Source of the DNA: Pedosphaera sp.
GTDB taxonomy: Bacteria; Verrucomicrobiota; Verrucomicrobiia; Limisphaerales; Pedosphaeraceae
Length of the DNA stretch: 13,913 nucleotides
Assembly (NCBI GenBank): GCA_028293465.1
Contig: JAQGOT010000102.1
Span: forward strand, 1 to 13,913
Direction: 5' to 3'
The translations under genes and the position numbers were made by a program. Of the stretch, positions 1-6,864 are shown in pieces (the first letter of the stretch is position 1; each line of letters starts with the position of its first letter). The notes beneath the pieces are model-generated. The model did no database searches. It was not told where the DNA came from and saw nothing but the letters and a program-made list of their open reading frames with translations.

Positions 1-826
1 GCATTCCGCCAAAACCAACAGCTATTACCAGCACCCGCTCGGCACAATGCTGACAAAGCAGGACGACTTCAGCCTCGCCTTTGATCTGCGGCTGAACGAC
101 CTGATCGCCGGGATTGATACCAATAAATCATCGGCTTTCCAAATTTCAGTTGGCCTCCTTAATCTCGCCAGCGCCACCAGAACAAATTTCTTTCGGGGCT
201 CGGGTGTGGACGCAACCAATGGCCCGGTCAATCTCGTGGAGTTCGATTATTTCCCCGACGATCCCGTTTACCATTACGGCGCGACAATCTCCCCAACCAT
301 GCTTTCAGCCACCAACCAGTTCAGCGATGGCGGATTCAGCTTTCCCTTCGAACTGACCATCGGCGACCTGTACCACGTTGAAATGAACTACACCGCCGCG
401 AACCGGACGCTCGCCACGGTGATGACCCGCAACGGCCAGCCGTTTGGCCCCATCAACGATGCCACGCTCGGCGCCACCTTCACCGACTTCCACGTCGATC
501 AACTCGCCATCGCCAGTTACAGCGATGCCGGCCAGGACCCGCAATACGGCGGTTCCGTCCTCGCTCACGGCATCCTGGATAATTTCTCCATCACCACCCC
601 GCCCCCGCCCGTGGCCAACATCGCCGGCGGGTTTACGGGCAATTCATGGCAGGTTCAGTTCAGCAGCCAAACGAACTGGCTTTACACACTGGAGCGAACG
701 GGCGACTTTCAAACTTGGGCGGCGGCATCGACTTCCCTCACGGGAACTGGCGGCAGCTTGAGTTTATCAGACACCAACGCCGCAGCCGGCAAGGCGTTCT
801 ATCGTGTCCGCGCCGAACGGCCTTAA
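1..826 (+). CDS. Secreted lectin-like (concanavalin A/LamG-type) protein, 5' end missing
   Basis: The reading frame is open from base 2 of the window, so the gene starts upstream and the first visible ATG (47) is probably internal. About 274 residues are visible. The main part is rich in alternating hydrophobic and polar strands and has short motifs such as FSLAFDLRLNDL, LVEFDYFPDD and YHVEMNYTAANRTL. These resemble jelly-roll concanavalin A-like domains that bind glycans or occur in exported proteins. A proline linker (TTPPPPV, about 60-65 residues from the visible ATG's C-terminal end) leads into a module with LYTLERTGDFQTW and a final AFYRVRAERP. That ending is a pattern I associate with exported Verrucomicrobia proteins. 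The signal peptide, if any, lies outside the window. The next gene, a prepilin-like one, starts 26 bases downstream on the same strand, so co-transcription is possible. Ligand and role are unknown; fold assignment is moderate confidence. Confidence 0.75.
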   Translation, partial: HSAKTNSYYQHPLGTMLTKQDDFSLAFDLRLNDLIAGIDTNKSSAFQISVGLLNLASATRTNFFRGSGVDATNGPVNLVEFDYFPDDPVYHYGATISPTMLSATNQFSDGGFSFPFELTIGDLYHVEMNYTAANRTLATVMTRNGQPFGPINDATLGATFTDFHVDQLAIASYSDAGQDPQYGGSVLAHGILDNFSITTPPPPVANIAGGFTGNSWQVQFSSQTNWLYTLERTGDFQTWAAASTSLTGTGGSLSLSDTNAAAGKAFYRVRAERP

Positions 827-852
827 CTGCCCGAAACAGTTCTGATAACTGG

Positions 853-1668
853 ATGACGCGAGGATTCCCAACGACGAAGCCTGACCGTGCCGTGAGTCAC
901 TCACGCGCACCGTCGGGCGTTCATTTTTCTTTGGTTCCCCAGGTTGTCGGCGCATTTACGTTGGTTGAACTGCTGGTTGTCATCGCCATCATTGGGATTC
1001 TGGCCACGCTCCTGTTCCCAACCCTCAGCAAAAGCAAGGCTGCGGCGCAAAGAATTCAATGCGTCAACAACCTCCGTCAATTCGGTCTCGCCGCGCAGAT
1101 GTACCTGGACGACAACGCCGGGAATTGCTTCCGCTACCGTGGCGCCGCCACCAATAACGGAGACGTCTACTGGTTCGGCTGGCTGGAACGCGGCGCCGAA
1201 GGCCAGCGTGCCTTCGATGCCACGCAAGGAGCGCTGTCCCCCTACCTGCTGGGTCGAGGCGTCGAAATCTGTCCTTCGCTCAACTACAATTCCACCCAAT
1301 TCAAACTCAAAGCCACCGGCGCGGCCTATGGTTACGGTTACAATATTTATCTCTCCTCCACGACCAATGAACCGCCGGTGAATATCTCCAAAGTCAACCG
1401 TCCCACCGAGACCACGTTGTTGGCAGATGCCGCGCAGGTGAACACTTTCCTTTCCCCGGCCTCGCCCTCAAATCCGCTGTTGGAGGAATTCTTCTACGTC
1501 AGCACGAATCGCAACGAAGCCACCGCTCACTTCCGCCACCAGCAGCGTGCGAACGCGGTCTTTTGCGATGGCCATGTCGCGCGCGAAAAGCCATCGCCCG
1601 GTTCGCTTGACCAACATCTGCCCGGCGCCAATGTCGGCCGTCTCCGCAGTGAAATCCTGGTGCCCTGA
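853..1668 (+). CDS. Prepilin-like protein with N-terminal methylation motif and H-X9-DG domain
   Basis: This is a type II secretion G-like (DUF1559-type) protein of 271 residues from the ATG at 853. The prepilin signature GAFTLVELLVV begins at residue 33, with the conserved glutamate E39 at position +5 after the expected cleavage before F35. A hydrophobic helix (IAIIGILATLLFPTL) and the usual charged SKSKAAAQR stretch follow, then CVNNLRQFGLAAQMYLDDN. Near the C-terminus HQQRANAVFCDGH gives the H-X9-DG motif. The residue before the cleavage site is Ala rather than the canonical Gly. The frame is open back to 646, but that would overlap the preceding gene by 181 bases, so 853 is preferred. GTG at 892 or TTG at 931 could give a shorter leader, and no ribosome binding site decides between them. 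Family known, function not: such proteins are abundant in Verrucomicrobia and Planctomycetes and presumably sit in the inner membrane or in a pilus-like fibre. Confidence 0.85.
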   Translation: MTRGFPTTKPDRAVSHSRAPSGVHFSLVPQVVGAFTLVELLVVIAIIGILATLLFPTLSKSKAAAQRIQCVNNLRQFGLAAQMYLDDNAGNCFRYRGAATNNGDVYWFGWLERGAEGQRAFDATQGALSPYLLGRGVEICPSLNYNSTQFKLKATGAAYGYGYNIYLSSTTNEPPVNISKVNRPTETTLLADAAQVNTFLSPASPSNPLLEEFFYVSTNRNEATAHFRHQQRANAVFCDGHVAREKPSPGSLDQHLPGANVGRLRSEILVP

Positions 1669-1692
1669 GCACTTCAGGCGTTCACCCGCAAC

Positions 1693-3075
1693 TCACTCCC
1701 CAACGTGCTTCTTGATGGCGTCGCCGATGGTTTGCGCGTGCCGTTCCAGCACCGCGCGGTCGCGGCCTTCCAACAGCAGACGTGCTTTCGGCTCGGTCCC
1801 GGAGTAACGCAGCAGCACCCGCCCGCCGCTCGGTTTGATTTCCGCCTCCGCTTGTGCCACGAGTTGCAACACCCCGTCCAGCTCCACAAACGGCTTTTTC
1901 TCCCGCACCCGCATGTTGACCACCAGTTGCGGATAACGCGTCCAGCAATGCGCCAGCTTGGAAAGCGGCGCATCGGTCCCCTTCATGATCTTCAGGATTT
2001 GGAGCGCACAGACCAACCCGTCCCCGGTGCTGCTGAAATCGCGGAAGATCATGTGACCGCTCTGCTCCCCGCCGAAGTTGAAGCCGTTCCGCAACATCTC
2101 ATCGATGACATTCCGGTCGCCTACGTCGGTGCGTACGACGTGACCGCCGCAGGAACGGATAAAGGCGTCCAACCCGGCGTTGCTCATCACCGTGGTCACC
2201 ACCGTTTTTTCCGCCAGGCCGCCTTGGGTCAGCAAATCACGGGCGGCAATCGCCATGATGTCATCGCCATCGATCATCGTCCCGGTCTCGTCACACAACA
2301 GCACCCGGTCGGCGTCGCCATCGTGCGCGATGCCGATGTGCGCCCCGTGCTCCCGCACCTTCAGGCACATCTGTTCCGGATGCATGGAGCCGCAATCCTT
2401 GTTGATGTTGGTGCCGTCCGGTTGATTGCCATAGACAATCACCTCGGCGCCCAGTTCGCGCAGCACGCACGGCGTGGATTTGTAAGCGGCGCCATGCCCG
2501 CAATCCACCACCACCCGCATGCCTTCCAGGGTCATCCCGCGCGGAATGGAACTCTTGGCGTACTCAATATAACGCCCCAGCGCATCATCAATACGCACCG
2601 CCTTGCCGATTTCACCGGCGGTCGGACGAATGTTTTCAATCTCACCGCTGAACACCAATCCCTCGATCATCGCCTCGATGCGGTCGTCCAGCTTGTAGCC
2701 GTCCGCCCGGAAAAACTTGATGCCATTATCATCGTAAGGATTGTGCGAGGCGGTGATGACAATGCCCGCATCCGCCCGCAAGCTGCGCGTGACGTACGCC
2801 ACACCCGGCGTGGGCAGCGGTCCGATGAACAGCACATCGACCCCCATCGACAGGATGCCGGAGGAAATGGCGTTCTCCAGCATGTAGCCGGAAAGCCGCG
2901 TGTCCTTCCCGATGACGATCTTATGTTTGCCCCGGCTGCGGGACTGCGTTTCGAGGTTTTTAAAAACGTGACCCGCCGCGCGGCCCAGTTTCAACACCGT
3001 TTCCGCGGTAACCGGTTCAATGTTCGCGCGACCACGGACGCCGTCCGTGCCGAAGATTTTTTTGGGAACGCTCAT
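1693..3075 (-). CDS. glmM: Phosphoglucosamine mutase GlmM
   Basis: GlmM converts glucosamine-6-phosphate to glucosamine-1-phosphate, the step feeding UDP-GlcNAc for peptidoglycan and lipopolysaccharide, in the cytoplasm. The protein has 460 residues, close to the family's usual 445-450. The start MSVPKKIFGTDGVRG is typical; the frame is open further upstream to about 3276, but that part overlaps the ybbR gene and is not family-like. The phosphoserine loop TASHNPYDDNG puts the catalytic serine at S110. The metal site DGDADR is at 252-257, the sugar loop GGEQSGH at 335-341, and the phosphate-binding RYSGTEPKAR at 423-432. It is the last gene of the folP-cdaA-ybbR-glmM set and starts 28 bases after the ybbR stop, without a strong ribosome binding site. 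Its stop faces the prepilin stop at 1668 across only 24 bases, with no visible terminator hairpin. Known in Firmicutes: GlmM binds and inhibits CdaA. Confidence 0.97.
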   Translation of the reverse strand: MSVPKKIFGTDGVRGRANIEPVTAETVLKLGRAAGHVFKNLETQSRSRGKHKIVIGKDTRLSGYMLENAISSGILSMGVDVLFIGPLPTPGVAYVTRSLRADAGIVITASHNPYDDNGIKFFRADGYKLDDRIEAMIEGLVFSGEIENIRPTAGEIGKAVRIDDALGRYIEYAKSSIPRGMTLEGMRVVVDCGHGAAYKSTPCVLRELGAEVIVYGNQPDGTNINKDCGSMHPEQMCLKVREHGAHIGIAHDGDADRVLLCDETGTMIDGDDIMAIAARDLLTQGGLAEKTVVTTVMSNAGLDAFIRSCGGHVVRTDVGDRNVIDEMLRNGFNFGGEQSGHMIFRDFSSTGDGLVCALQILKIMKGTDAPLSKLAHCWTRYPQLVVNMRVREKKPFVELDGVLQLVAQAEAEIKPSGGRVLLRYSGTEPKARLLLEGRDRAVLERHAQTIGDAIKKHVGE

Positions 3076-3103
3076 GAATAGATGATGGGGATTATGTTGG
3101 GAA

Positions 3104-3529
3104 TCATTTGGCGGTGGTGATCCGTTCCACGCTGGTATAAAGCGGCTTGAAGCCTTCGACTTTGAAACCCTTGGGCACCTGCACCTGGATGTCCTTGCGG
3201 ACTTCCTTTTCATCCTCGATTTTGGTGACATCCACAAAGGCGGCGATCTGCGACACCTGCAACTTCTCCAAATCATCCGCCTTGCCGCTCACTTCCACCG
3301 CCACGACCGGCGGGCTGAGCCGGAACTGGTTGGTGCTGGCAGCCGCGGTCATGAGGGTGATCGGCACGCCGGGGAAAGTCCGGGTGCTGACGGTGACCAC
3401 CGGTGATTGGGCGGACTGATTTTTGTCCTTCTGCAACGCGGTCTGAATGGTGAACCACGTCAACGCCGCCAGCAGCAGCGAAAGCAGCTTCCACCAAAAA
3501 TTGTGCAGAATAAGATCGCGCATGGCCAT
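3104..3529 (-). CDS. YbbR-domain membrane protein (CdaR-like)
   Basis: This 141-residue protein has a short cytoplasmic N-terminus, one membrane helix (about residues 10-29, FWWKLLSLLLAALTWFTIQT), and then a single YbbR-like beta domain (about 45-140) containing VAVEVSGKADDLEKL and AAFVDVTKI, both typical of the fold. In Firmicutes the homologous CdaR lies between cdaA and glmM and modulates CdaA on the outer face of the membrane, so the same partner is inferred here. The start is set by the cdaA stop, which ends two bases before the ATG at 3529; a second ATG two codons in (3523) is an alternative. Firmicutes CdaR usually carries three or four YbbR repeats, so this is a minimal one-repeat form, as is often seen outside Firmicutes. 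The family call is firm; the regulatory role is inferred from position. Confidence 0.88.
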   Translation of the reverse strand: MAMRDLILHNFWWKLLSLLLAALTWFTIQTALQKDKNQSAQSPVVTVSTRTFPGVPITLMTAAASTNQFRLSPPVVAVEVSGKADDLEKLQVSQIAAFVDVTKIEDEKEVRKDIQVQVPKGFKVEGFKPLYTSVERITTAK

Positions 3530-3531
3530 GC

Positions 3532-4380
3532 TTAATCGGTTTCCGCCTTCTGGACGGCCGGAGCGCGTTGCATCCGCCGGTCGCCGGACCATTGCTTGAC
3601 CCACTCCACGACACTGCGCTGGCTGCCCCGGCGCACGAGCACGGAGGTGAGGAAGGCGCGCAGCTCCTCCTGGCTTACGCCGCGCACCAACTGGCCCTTG
3701 TACGCATAGGAAATGAGGCCGGTCTCCTCCGATACCGCCACCACCACCGCATCGGTTTCCTCGCTCAACCCGATCGCCGCCCGATGCCGGGTGCCGAGCG
3801 ATTTGTTCAAATCCTGCCGTTGCGTCAGCGGGAAAATGCAGGCGGCGAAGGCGATGCGATCGCCGCGGATGATCACGCCCCCATCATGAATGGCGTTATT
3901 GGGGAAGAAAATGGTTTCCAACATCTCCGGCGTCGCCTCGGAGTCGATCACGATGCCTGATTCCACAACCTCCTGCAACTGGATCGATTGCTCCAGCGCG
4001 ATCAGCGCGCCGATGCGCACCTCGGACAGGCGCTCGACCGTCTGAATGATGACTTCGATGTTCTCACGCTGCTCCCGGGCCGTGTAAAAAAGCCGCAAAT
4101 TACCCAACTCCGAGAGCATGCGGCGGAGTTCGGGCTGAAAAATCACCAGCACGGCGAACGCCGAAAACGCGAAAAACTTTCCCAGCAGCCAGCTCACCAC
4201 CTCCAACCGGAGCGCCCAGGTGAGGAGGGTGAAGGCGAGCAACAACAAAAACCCGATCACCACAGACCAGCCACGCGTGCCGCGCACGAACATGAAGGCA
4301 TAATAGATCCCCACCGCGAGGAGCAGGATTTCCAACGCGTCACGCCAATGATTCTGTAGAGTGATCCAATAATTTATCAT
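3532..4380 (-). CDS. cdaA: Membrane diadenylate cyclase CdaA (c-di-AMP synthase)
   Basis: CdaA condenses two ATP into the second messenger c-di-AMP, which controls potassium and osmotic balance and cell-wall homeostasis. The protein is 282 residues, about the normal length. Three hydrophobic helices fill roughly residues 15-82 (LEILLLAVGIYYAFMF; SVVIGFLLLLAFTLLTWAL; WLLGKFFAFSAFAVLVIF), followed by the DAC (DisA_N) catalytic domain, about 100-255. The active-site motif IHDGGVII is at 164-171 and the ATP-binding GTRHRAA at 196-202. The usual DGA triad reads DGG here (D166-G167-G168). The start codon overlaps the folP stop as ATGA (4377-4380), and the stop lies two bases before ybbR, so translation of the three genes is probably coupled. 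The C-terminal tail after residue 260 is polar and not conserved. Regulation by CdaR and GlmM is known in Firmicutes and inferred here. Confidence 0.96.
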   Translation of the reverse strand: MINYWITLQNHWRDALEILLLAVGIYYAFMFVRGTRGWSVVIGFLLLLAFTLLTWALRLEVVSWLLGKFFAFSAFAVLVIFQPELRRMLSELGNLRLFYTAREQRENIEVIIQTVERLSEVRIGALIALEQSIQLQEVVESGIVIDSEATPEMLETIFFPNNAIHDGGVIIRGDRIAFAACIFPLTQRQDLNKSLGTRHRAAIGLSEETDAVVVAVSEETGLISYAYKGQLVRGVSQEELRAFLTSVLVRRGSQRSVVEWVKQWSGDRRMQRAPAVQKAETD

Positions 4381-5213
4381 CGTCTCTGACCCAGAATGGC
4401 CTCCGCCATCCGCAAAGCCTGTACTGTTTCTCCAACGTCATGGGTGTGGAACATCTGCACCCCCGCCTCCACTGCCAGCACGGTGCATGCCAGCGTTGCC
4501 GGCAGCCGCTCGCCCGCCGCCCCCAGCAATTTGCTGACAAAAGATTTGCGCGAAACCCCAAGCAGCAATGGCCGCCCTAAACTTGTAAAACTCCTCAGCC
4601 CGGCGAGCAACTGCAAATTGTGTTCCAAGGTCTTGCCAAAGCCGATTCCAACATCCAGCATCACTTGCTCGCGCGCAACTCCGGCGGCCGCCAGCTTCGC
4701 CAGCCGCTCGGTAAAAAACTCCCCGATCTCCCGCACCACATCGCCGTAAACCGGATTCGTCTGCATCGTTTGCGGCGTTCCCTGCATGTGCATCAGGACG
4801 TAGCCCGCACCGGTTTCCGCGGCCAGCCGCCACATTGCGTCGTCGGCCCGGTTCGCACCGACGTCGTTCACGATGCTGGCCCCGGCGGCCAGCGCCGCCC
4901 GCGCCACGGCGGGCTTCAGCGTGTCGATTGAAATCGGCTGCCGGATCTGGCTCGCCAAGGCTTCGATCACCGGGATCACGCGCCGCAGTTCCTCCGCTTC
5001 GCTGACCGGCTCAGCCTTGGGCCGGGTGGACTCCCCGCCCACATCAATCAGGTCGGCCCCTTGTCGCACCAGCTCGAGCGCGTGCGCAATCGCCGCCTGA
5101 TGGTCAAAGAACCGGCCGCCATCGGAAAAAGAATCCGGGGTGACGTTCACCACGCCCATCACCAGCGAGGGGCGCGGAAACACAAATTCAAATTGCCGGG
5201 CACGTAAAATCAT
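4377..5213 (-). CDS. folP: Dihydropteroate synthase FolP
   Basis: FolP joins p-aminobenzoate to dihydropterin pyrophosphate to give dihydropteroate in cytoplasmic folate synthesis; it is the sulfonamide target. From the ATG at 5213 it has 278 residues, a normal length. The TIM-barrel signatures are all present: NVTPDSFSDGG at 23-33, DVGGESTRP at 57-65, MHMQGTPQTMQ at 141-151, LDVGIGFGKT around 186-195, SRKSF at 221-225 and HTHD at 256-259. The frame extends nine codons further to a TTG at 5240; I prefer the ATG because homologues begin about 15-20 residues before the NVTPDSFSDGG strand. It is the first gene of the minus-strand folP-cdaA-ybbR-glmM operon and overlaps cdaA by four bases (ATGA). 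A 62-codon open frame (5210-5398) ends on the folP start codon, but nothing shows that it is translated. Confidence 0.96.
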   Translation of the reverse strand: MILRARQFEFVFPRPSLVMGVVNVTPDSFSDGGRFFDHQAAIAHALELVRQGADLIDVGGESTRPKAEPVSEAEELRRVIPVIEALASQIRQPISIDTLKPAVARAALAAGASIVNDVGANRADDAMWRLAAETGAGYVLMHMQGTPQTMQTNPVYGDVVREIGEFFTERLAKLAAAGVAREQVMLDVGIGFGKTLEHNLQLLAGLRSFTSLGRPLLLGVSRKSFVSKLLGAAGERLPATLACTVLAVEAGVQMFHTHDVGETVQALRMAEAILGQRR

Positions 5214-5476
5214 TTTCTCAAGCCGATCGATGCTGTGCAACCCCGCTGCAGCGAGGCACCCCCGGACACGGTGCCGGAAAACACACCCTCGCTTGAAGCC
5301 ATCGAAGGAGCATCAATCCACCATCCGCCCCCATAGTGGCGGGAATGGGAGTGAATTACAAGAATCGTACGTGGCTGAATTACCTTAATCTGCACCAAAG
5401 CACTGAACCTTGGCAGTCTGAAGCTTCGCTGCTGCTGGAAAACCGGGCTTCACTCAGGGCCCCCCGGCTTACCCGT

Positions 5477-5863
5477 TCACTTTGCGGTCTGGATCAGCTC
5501 AATCTCGTAGCCTTCAGGCGCATCGACAAACGCGATACCGCCGCCGTCCGTGCGCATGTGGGGGCCATCGGAAAACTTGTAACCGTGGGTTGCAATGTGT
5601 TTGCCAAACTCCTCCAGGCTGTCCACTTCGAAGGCAAGATGAGTCAGATCGGCTTGCACCTGCACCGGACCGCTGGCCGGGAAGCTGCAAAGTTCGATCA
5701 ATTCCTCGCTCTCGGGCGCCTTCATGAACACCAACTCGGAACCGCGCGACGATTTGTGCCGGCGGATTTCTTCCAAACCCAGCACGTCGCGATAAAACTT
5801 CACGGTGCGTTCGAGGTCATCGACTCGGTAACGGGTGTGTAACAGTCTTCTTGCGGTCTTCAT
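5477..5863 (-). CDS. gloA: Glyoxalase I / VOC-family lactoylglutathione lyase-like protein
   Basis: The protein has 128 residues and the paired beta-alpha-beta-beta-beta modules of the vicinal-oxygen-chelate superfamily. It matches glyoxalase I closely in layout. LLHTRYRVDDLERTVKFY opens the first module and THLAFEVDSLEEF the second. The four expected metal ligands are at H9, E57 (ELIEL), H75 and E122 (GYEIELI), almost the same positions as in the short E. coli-type enzyme. The likely reaction is isomerisation of the methylglyoxal-thiol hemithioacetal to S-lactoylglutathione. Verrucomicrobia do not all use glutathione, so the thiol cofactor is uncertain. It lies 48 bases downstream of the NIPSNAP gene on the same strand, so read-through is possible, and 236 bases ahead of folP. 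No strong ribosome binding site is visible. The family is certain; the exact substrate is inferred. Confidence 0.88.
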   Translation of the reverse strand: MKTARRLLHTRYRVDDLERTVKFYRDVLGLEEIRRHKSSRGSELVFMKAPESEELIELCSFPASGPVQVQADLTHLAFEVDSLEEFGKHIATHGYKFSDGPHMRTDGGGIAFVDAPEGYEIELIQTAK

Positions 5864-5911
5864 GCTGTCAGCTTACGCCGGGACCCGCGCAAAGCAATCG
5901 CGCAAATACGG

Positions 5912-6718
5912 TCAGATTTGCGAATACGCAGTCGGCCGCAGGAAAATGTTGCTGATGTTCGAAACGATCTCCGGGTCGGTGTAACCGGGTGTGCTGCTCA
6001 GCTTCTTCCACTCCGGATCCGCGGCAAACGCTCCCCAACTCTTGTCGTGCGCCGCCATGTTCTCATAAACCAACAGATACGTCAGACTCGGCATTTTGCC
6101 CCCAATCAGGGTTTCCCCGAAGAAAACCGGTTGCAGTCCGGCCCGGCGGAAAATGGCGATCTCGCCGATGTTGAACATCTCAATCTTCTTTTTATTCGCC
6201 TGCTTGCTGTGACTTTCGTAAGTGCGCAACTCGAAGATGCGAGGTTTGTTCCCGTCGGCCGCCGCCGGCACTTCGAGCTTGGGAATGCCCGCGAAGGCCG
6301 CCATCAAGGAGCTTTCCACCCGCACATAGGCGGGATCCGACGCCGGGGCATTGAGGAACTCCGCGCCGGCCTTCTGAAATTCCGGATCAGCGCGCACCCG
6401 GTCGTTGGCGGTGGCGAAAGCTTCGAAGGATTTGTGCGGGATCAGCACATACATGGTGGGGCTGTCCGGCCCATTCATCACGCCGAAAACCCCCACCGGG
6501 CCGATGCCGGCGCGGCTCATGGCCGGGATCGCGGCCTCACGGTAAAACTGGTCAAAGAGTTTCTGCTTGGGTCCGCGCCGGAGGTGGTAGAGGCGCAATT
6601 CGTAAAATTCGCGGGTTGTGCTTTCGCCTTTTTCCGCCGCTGAAGCATTCAGCATGGCGGCGAGGGTTCCCGCGCTGGTGGCGGCCAGGGAAGATTTCAG
6701 AAATGCGCGTCGCTTCAT
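5912..6718 (-). CDS. Tat-exported protein with two NIPSNAP domains
   Basis: The 268-residue product starts with a twin-arginine-type signal, MKRRAFLKSS followed by an alanine-rich hydrophobic stretch to ASAAEK (about residue 30), so a folded, exported protein is likely. The mature part has two ferredoxin-like alpha-beta units of the NIPSNAP type. The first (about 36-140) starts with EFYELRLYHLRRG. The second (about 158-265) starts with RIFELRTYESHSKQANKKKIEMF and includes SLTYLLVYENMAAHDKSWGAF and DPEWKKL. The strand ELRxY followed by a helix, and the late DPEW/DPEF motifs in both halves (DPEFQKA at 111-117, DPEWKKL at 234-240), support an internal duplication. Such Tat-exported NIPSNAP proteins are common in Verrucomicrobia and Planctomycetes; no biochemical role is established. 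It is divergent from the outer-membrane candidate at 6865, with 146 bases between, and may share a transcript with the glyoxalase gene. Confidence 0.88.
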   Translation of the reverse strand: MKRRAFLKSSLAATSAGTLAAMLNASAAEKGESTTREFYELRLYHLRRGPKQKLFDQFYREAAIPAMSRAGIGPVGVFGVMNGPDSPTMYVLIPHKSFEAFATANDRVRADPEFQKAGAEFLNAPASDPAYVRVESSLMAAFAGIPKLEVPAAADGNKPRIFELRTYESHSKQANKKKIEMFNIGEIAIFRRAGLQPVFFGETLIGGKMPSLTYLLVYENMAAHDKSWGAFAADPEWKKLSSTPGYTDPEIVSNISNIFLRPTAYSQI

Positions 6719-6864
6719 AGGGGTGATCGGTTACGCCAGATTTGACCCGCCGGGCTGCGGTTTGTCAATTCGTACCTGGCCAACCGCCGGCGGGACAACC
6801 GCATAAACGCGCGGTAGGTAATTAACCGCTTGCCCCCCTGTCGGCTTTTCGCTAGGAACAATGC

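Noticed and set aside
646..852. Upstream extension of the first prepilin frame to the ATG at 646
   Set aside because: The added 69 residues overlap the preceding gene out of frame and show no family-like sequence; prepilin leaders are short.
1705..3081. Plus-strand 458-codon frame
   Set aside because: It lies entirely antisense to glmM, whose motifs are all intact, and the translation is rich in H, R and Q with no domain.
3076..3276. N-terminal extension of the glmM frame
   Set aside because: It overlaps the ybbR coding region, and GlmM homologues start at the KxFGTDGVRG segment, which follows the ATG at 3075.
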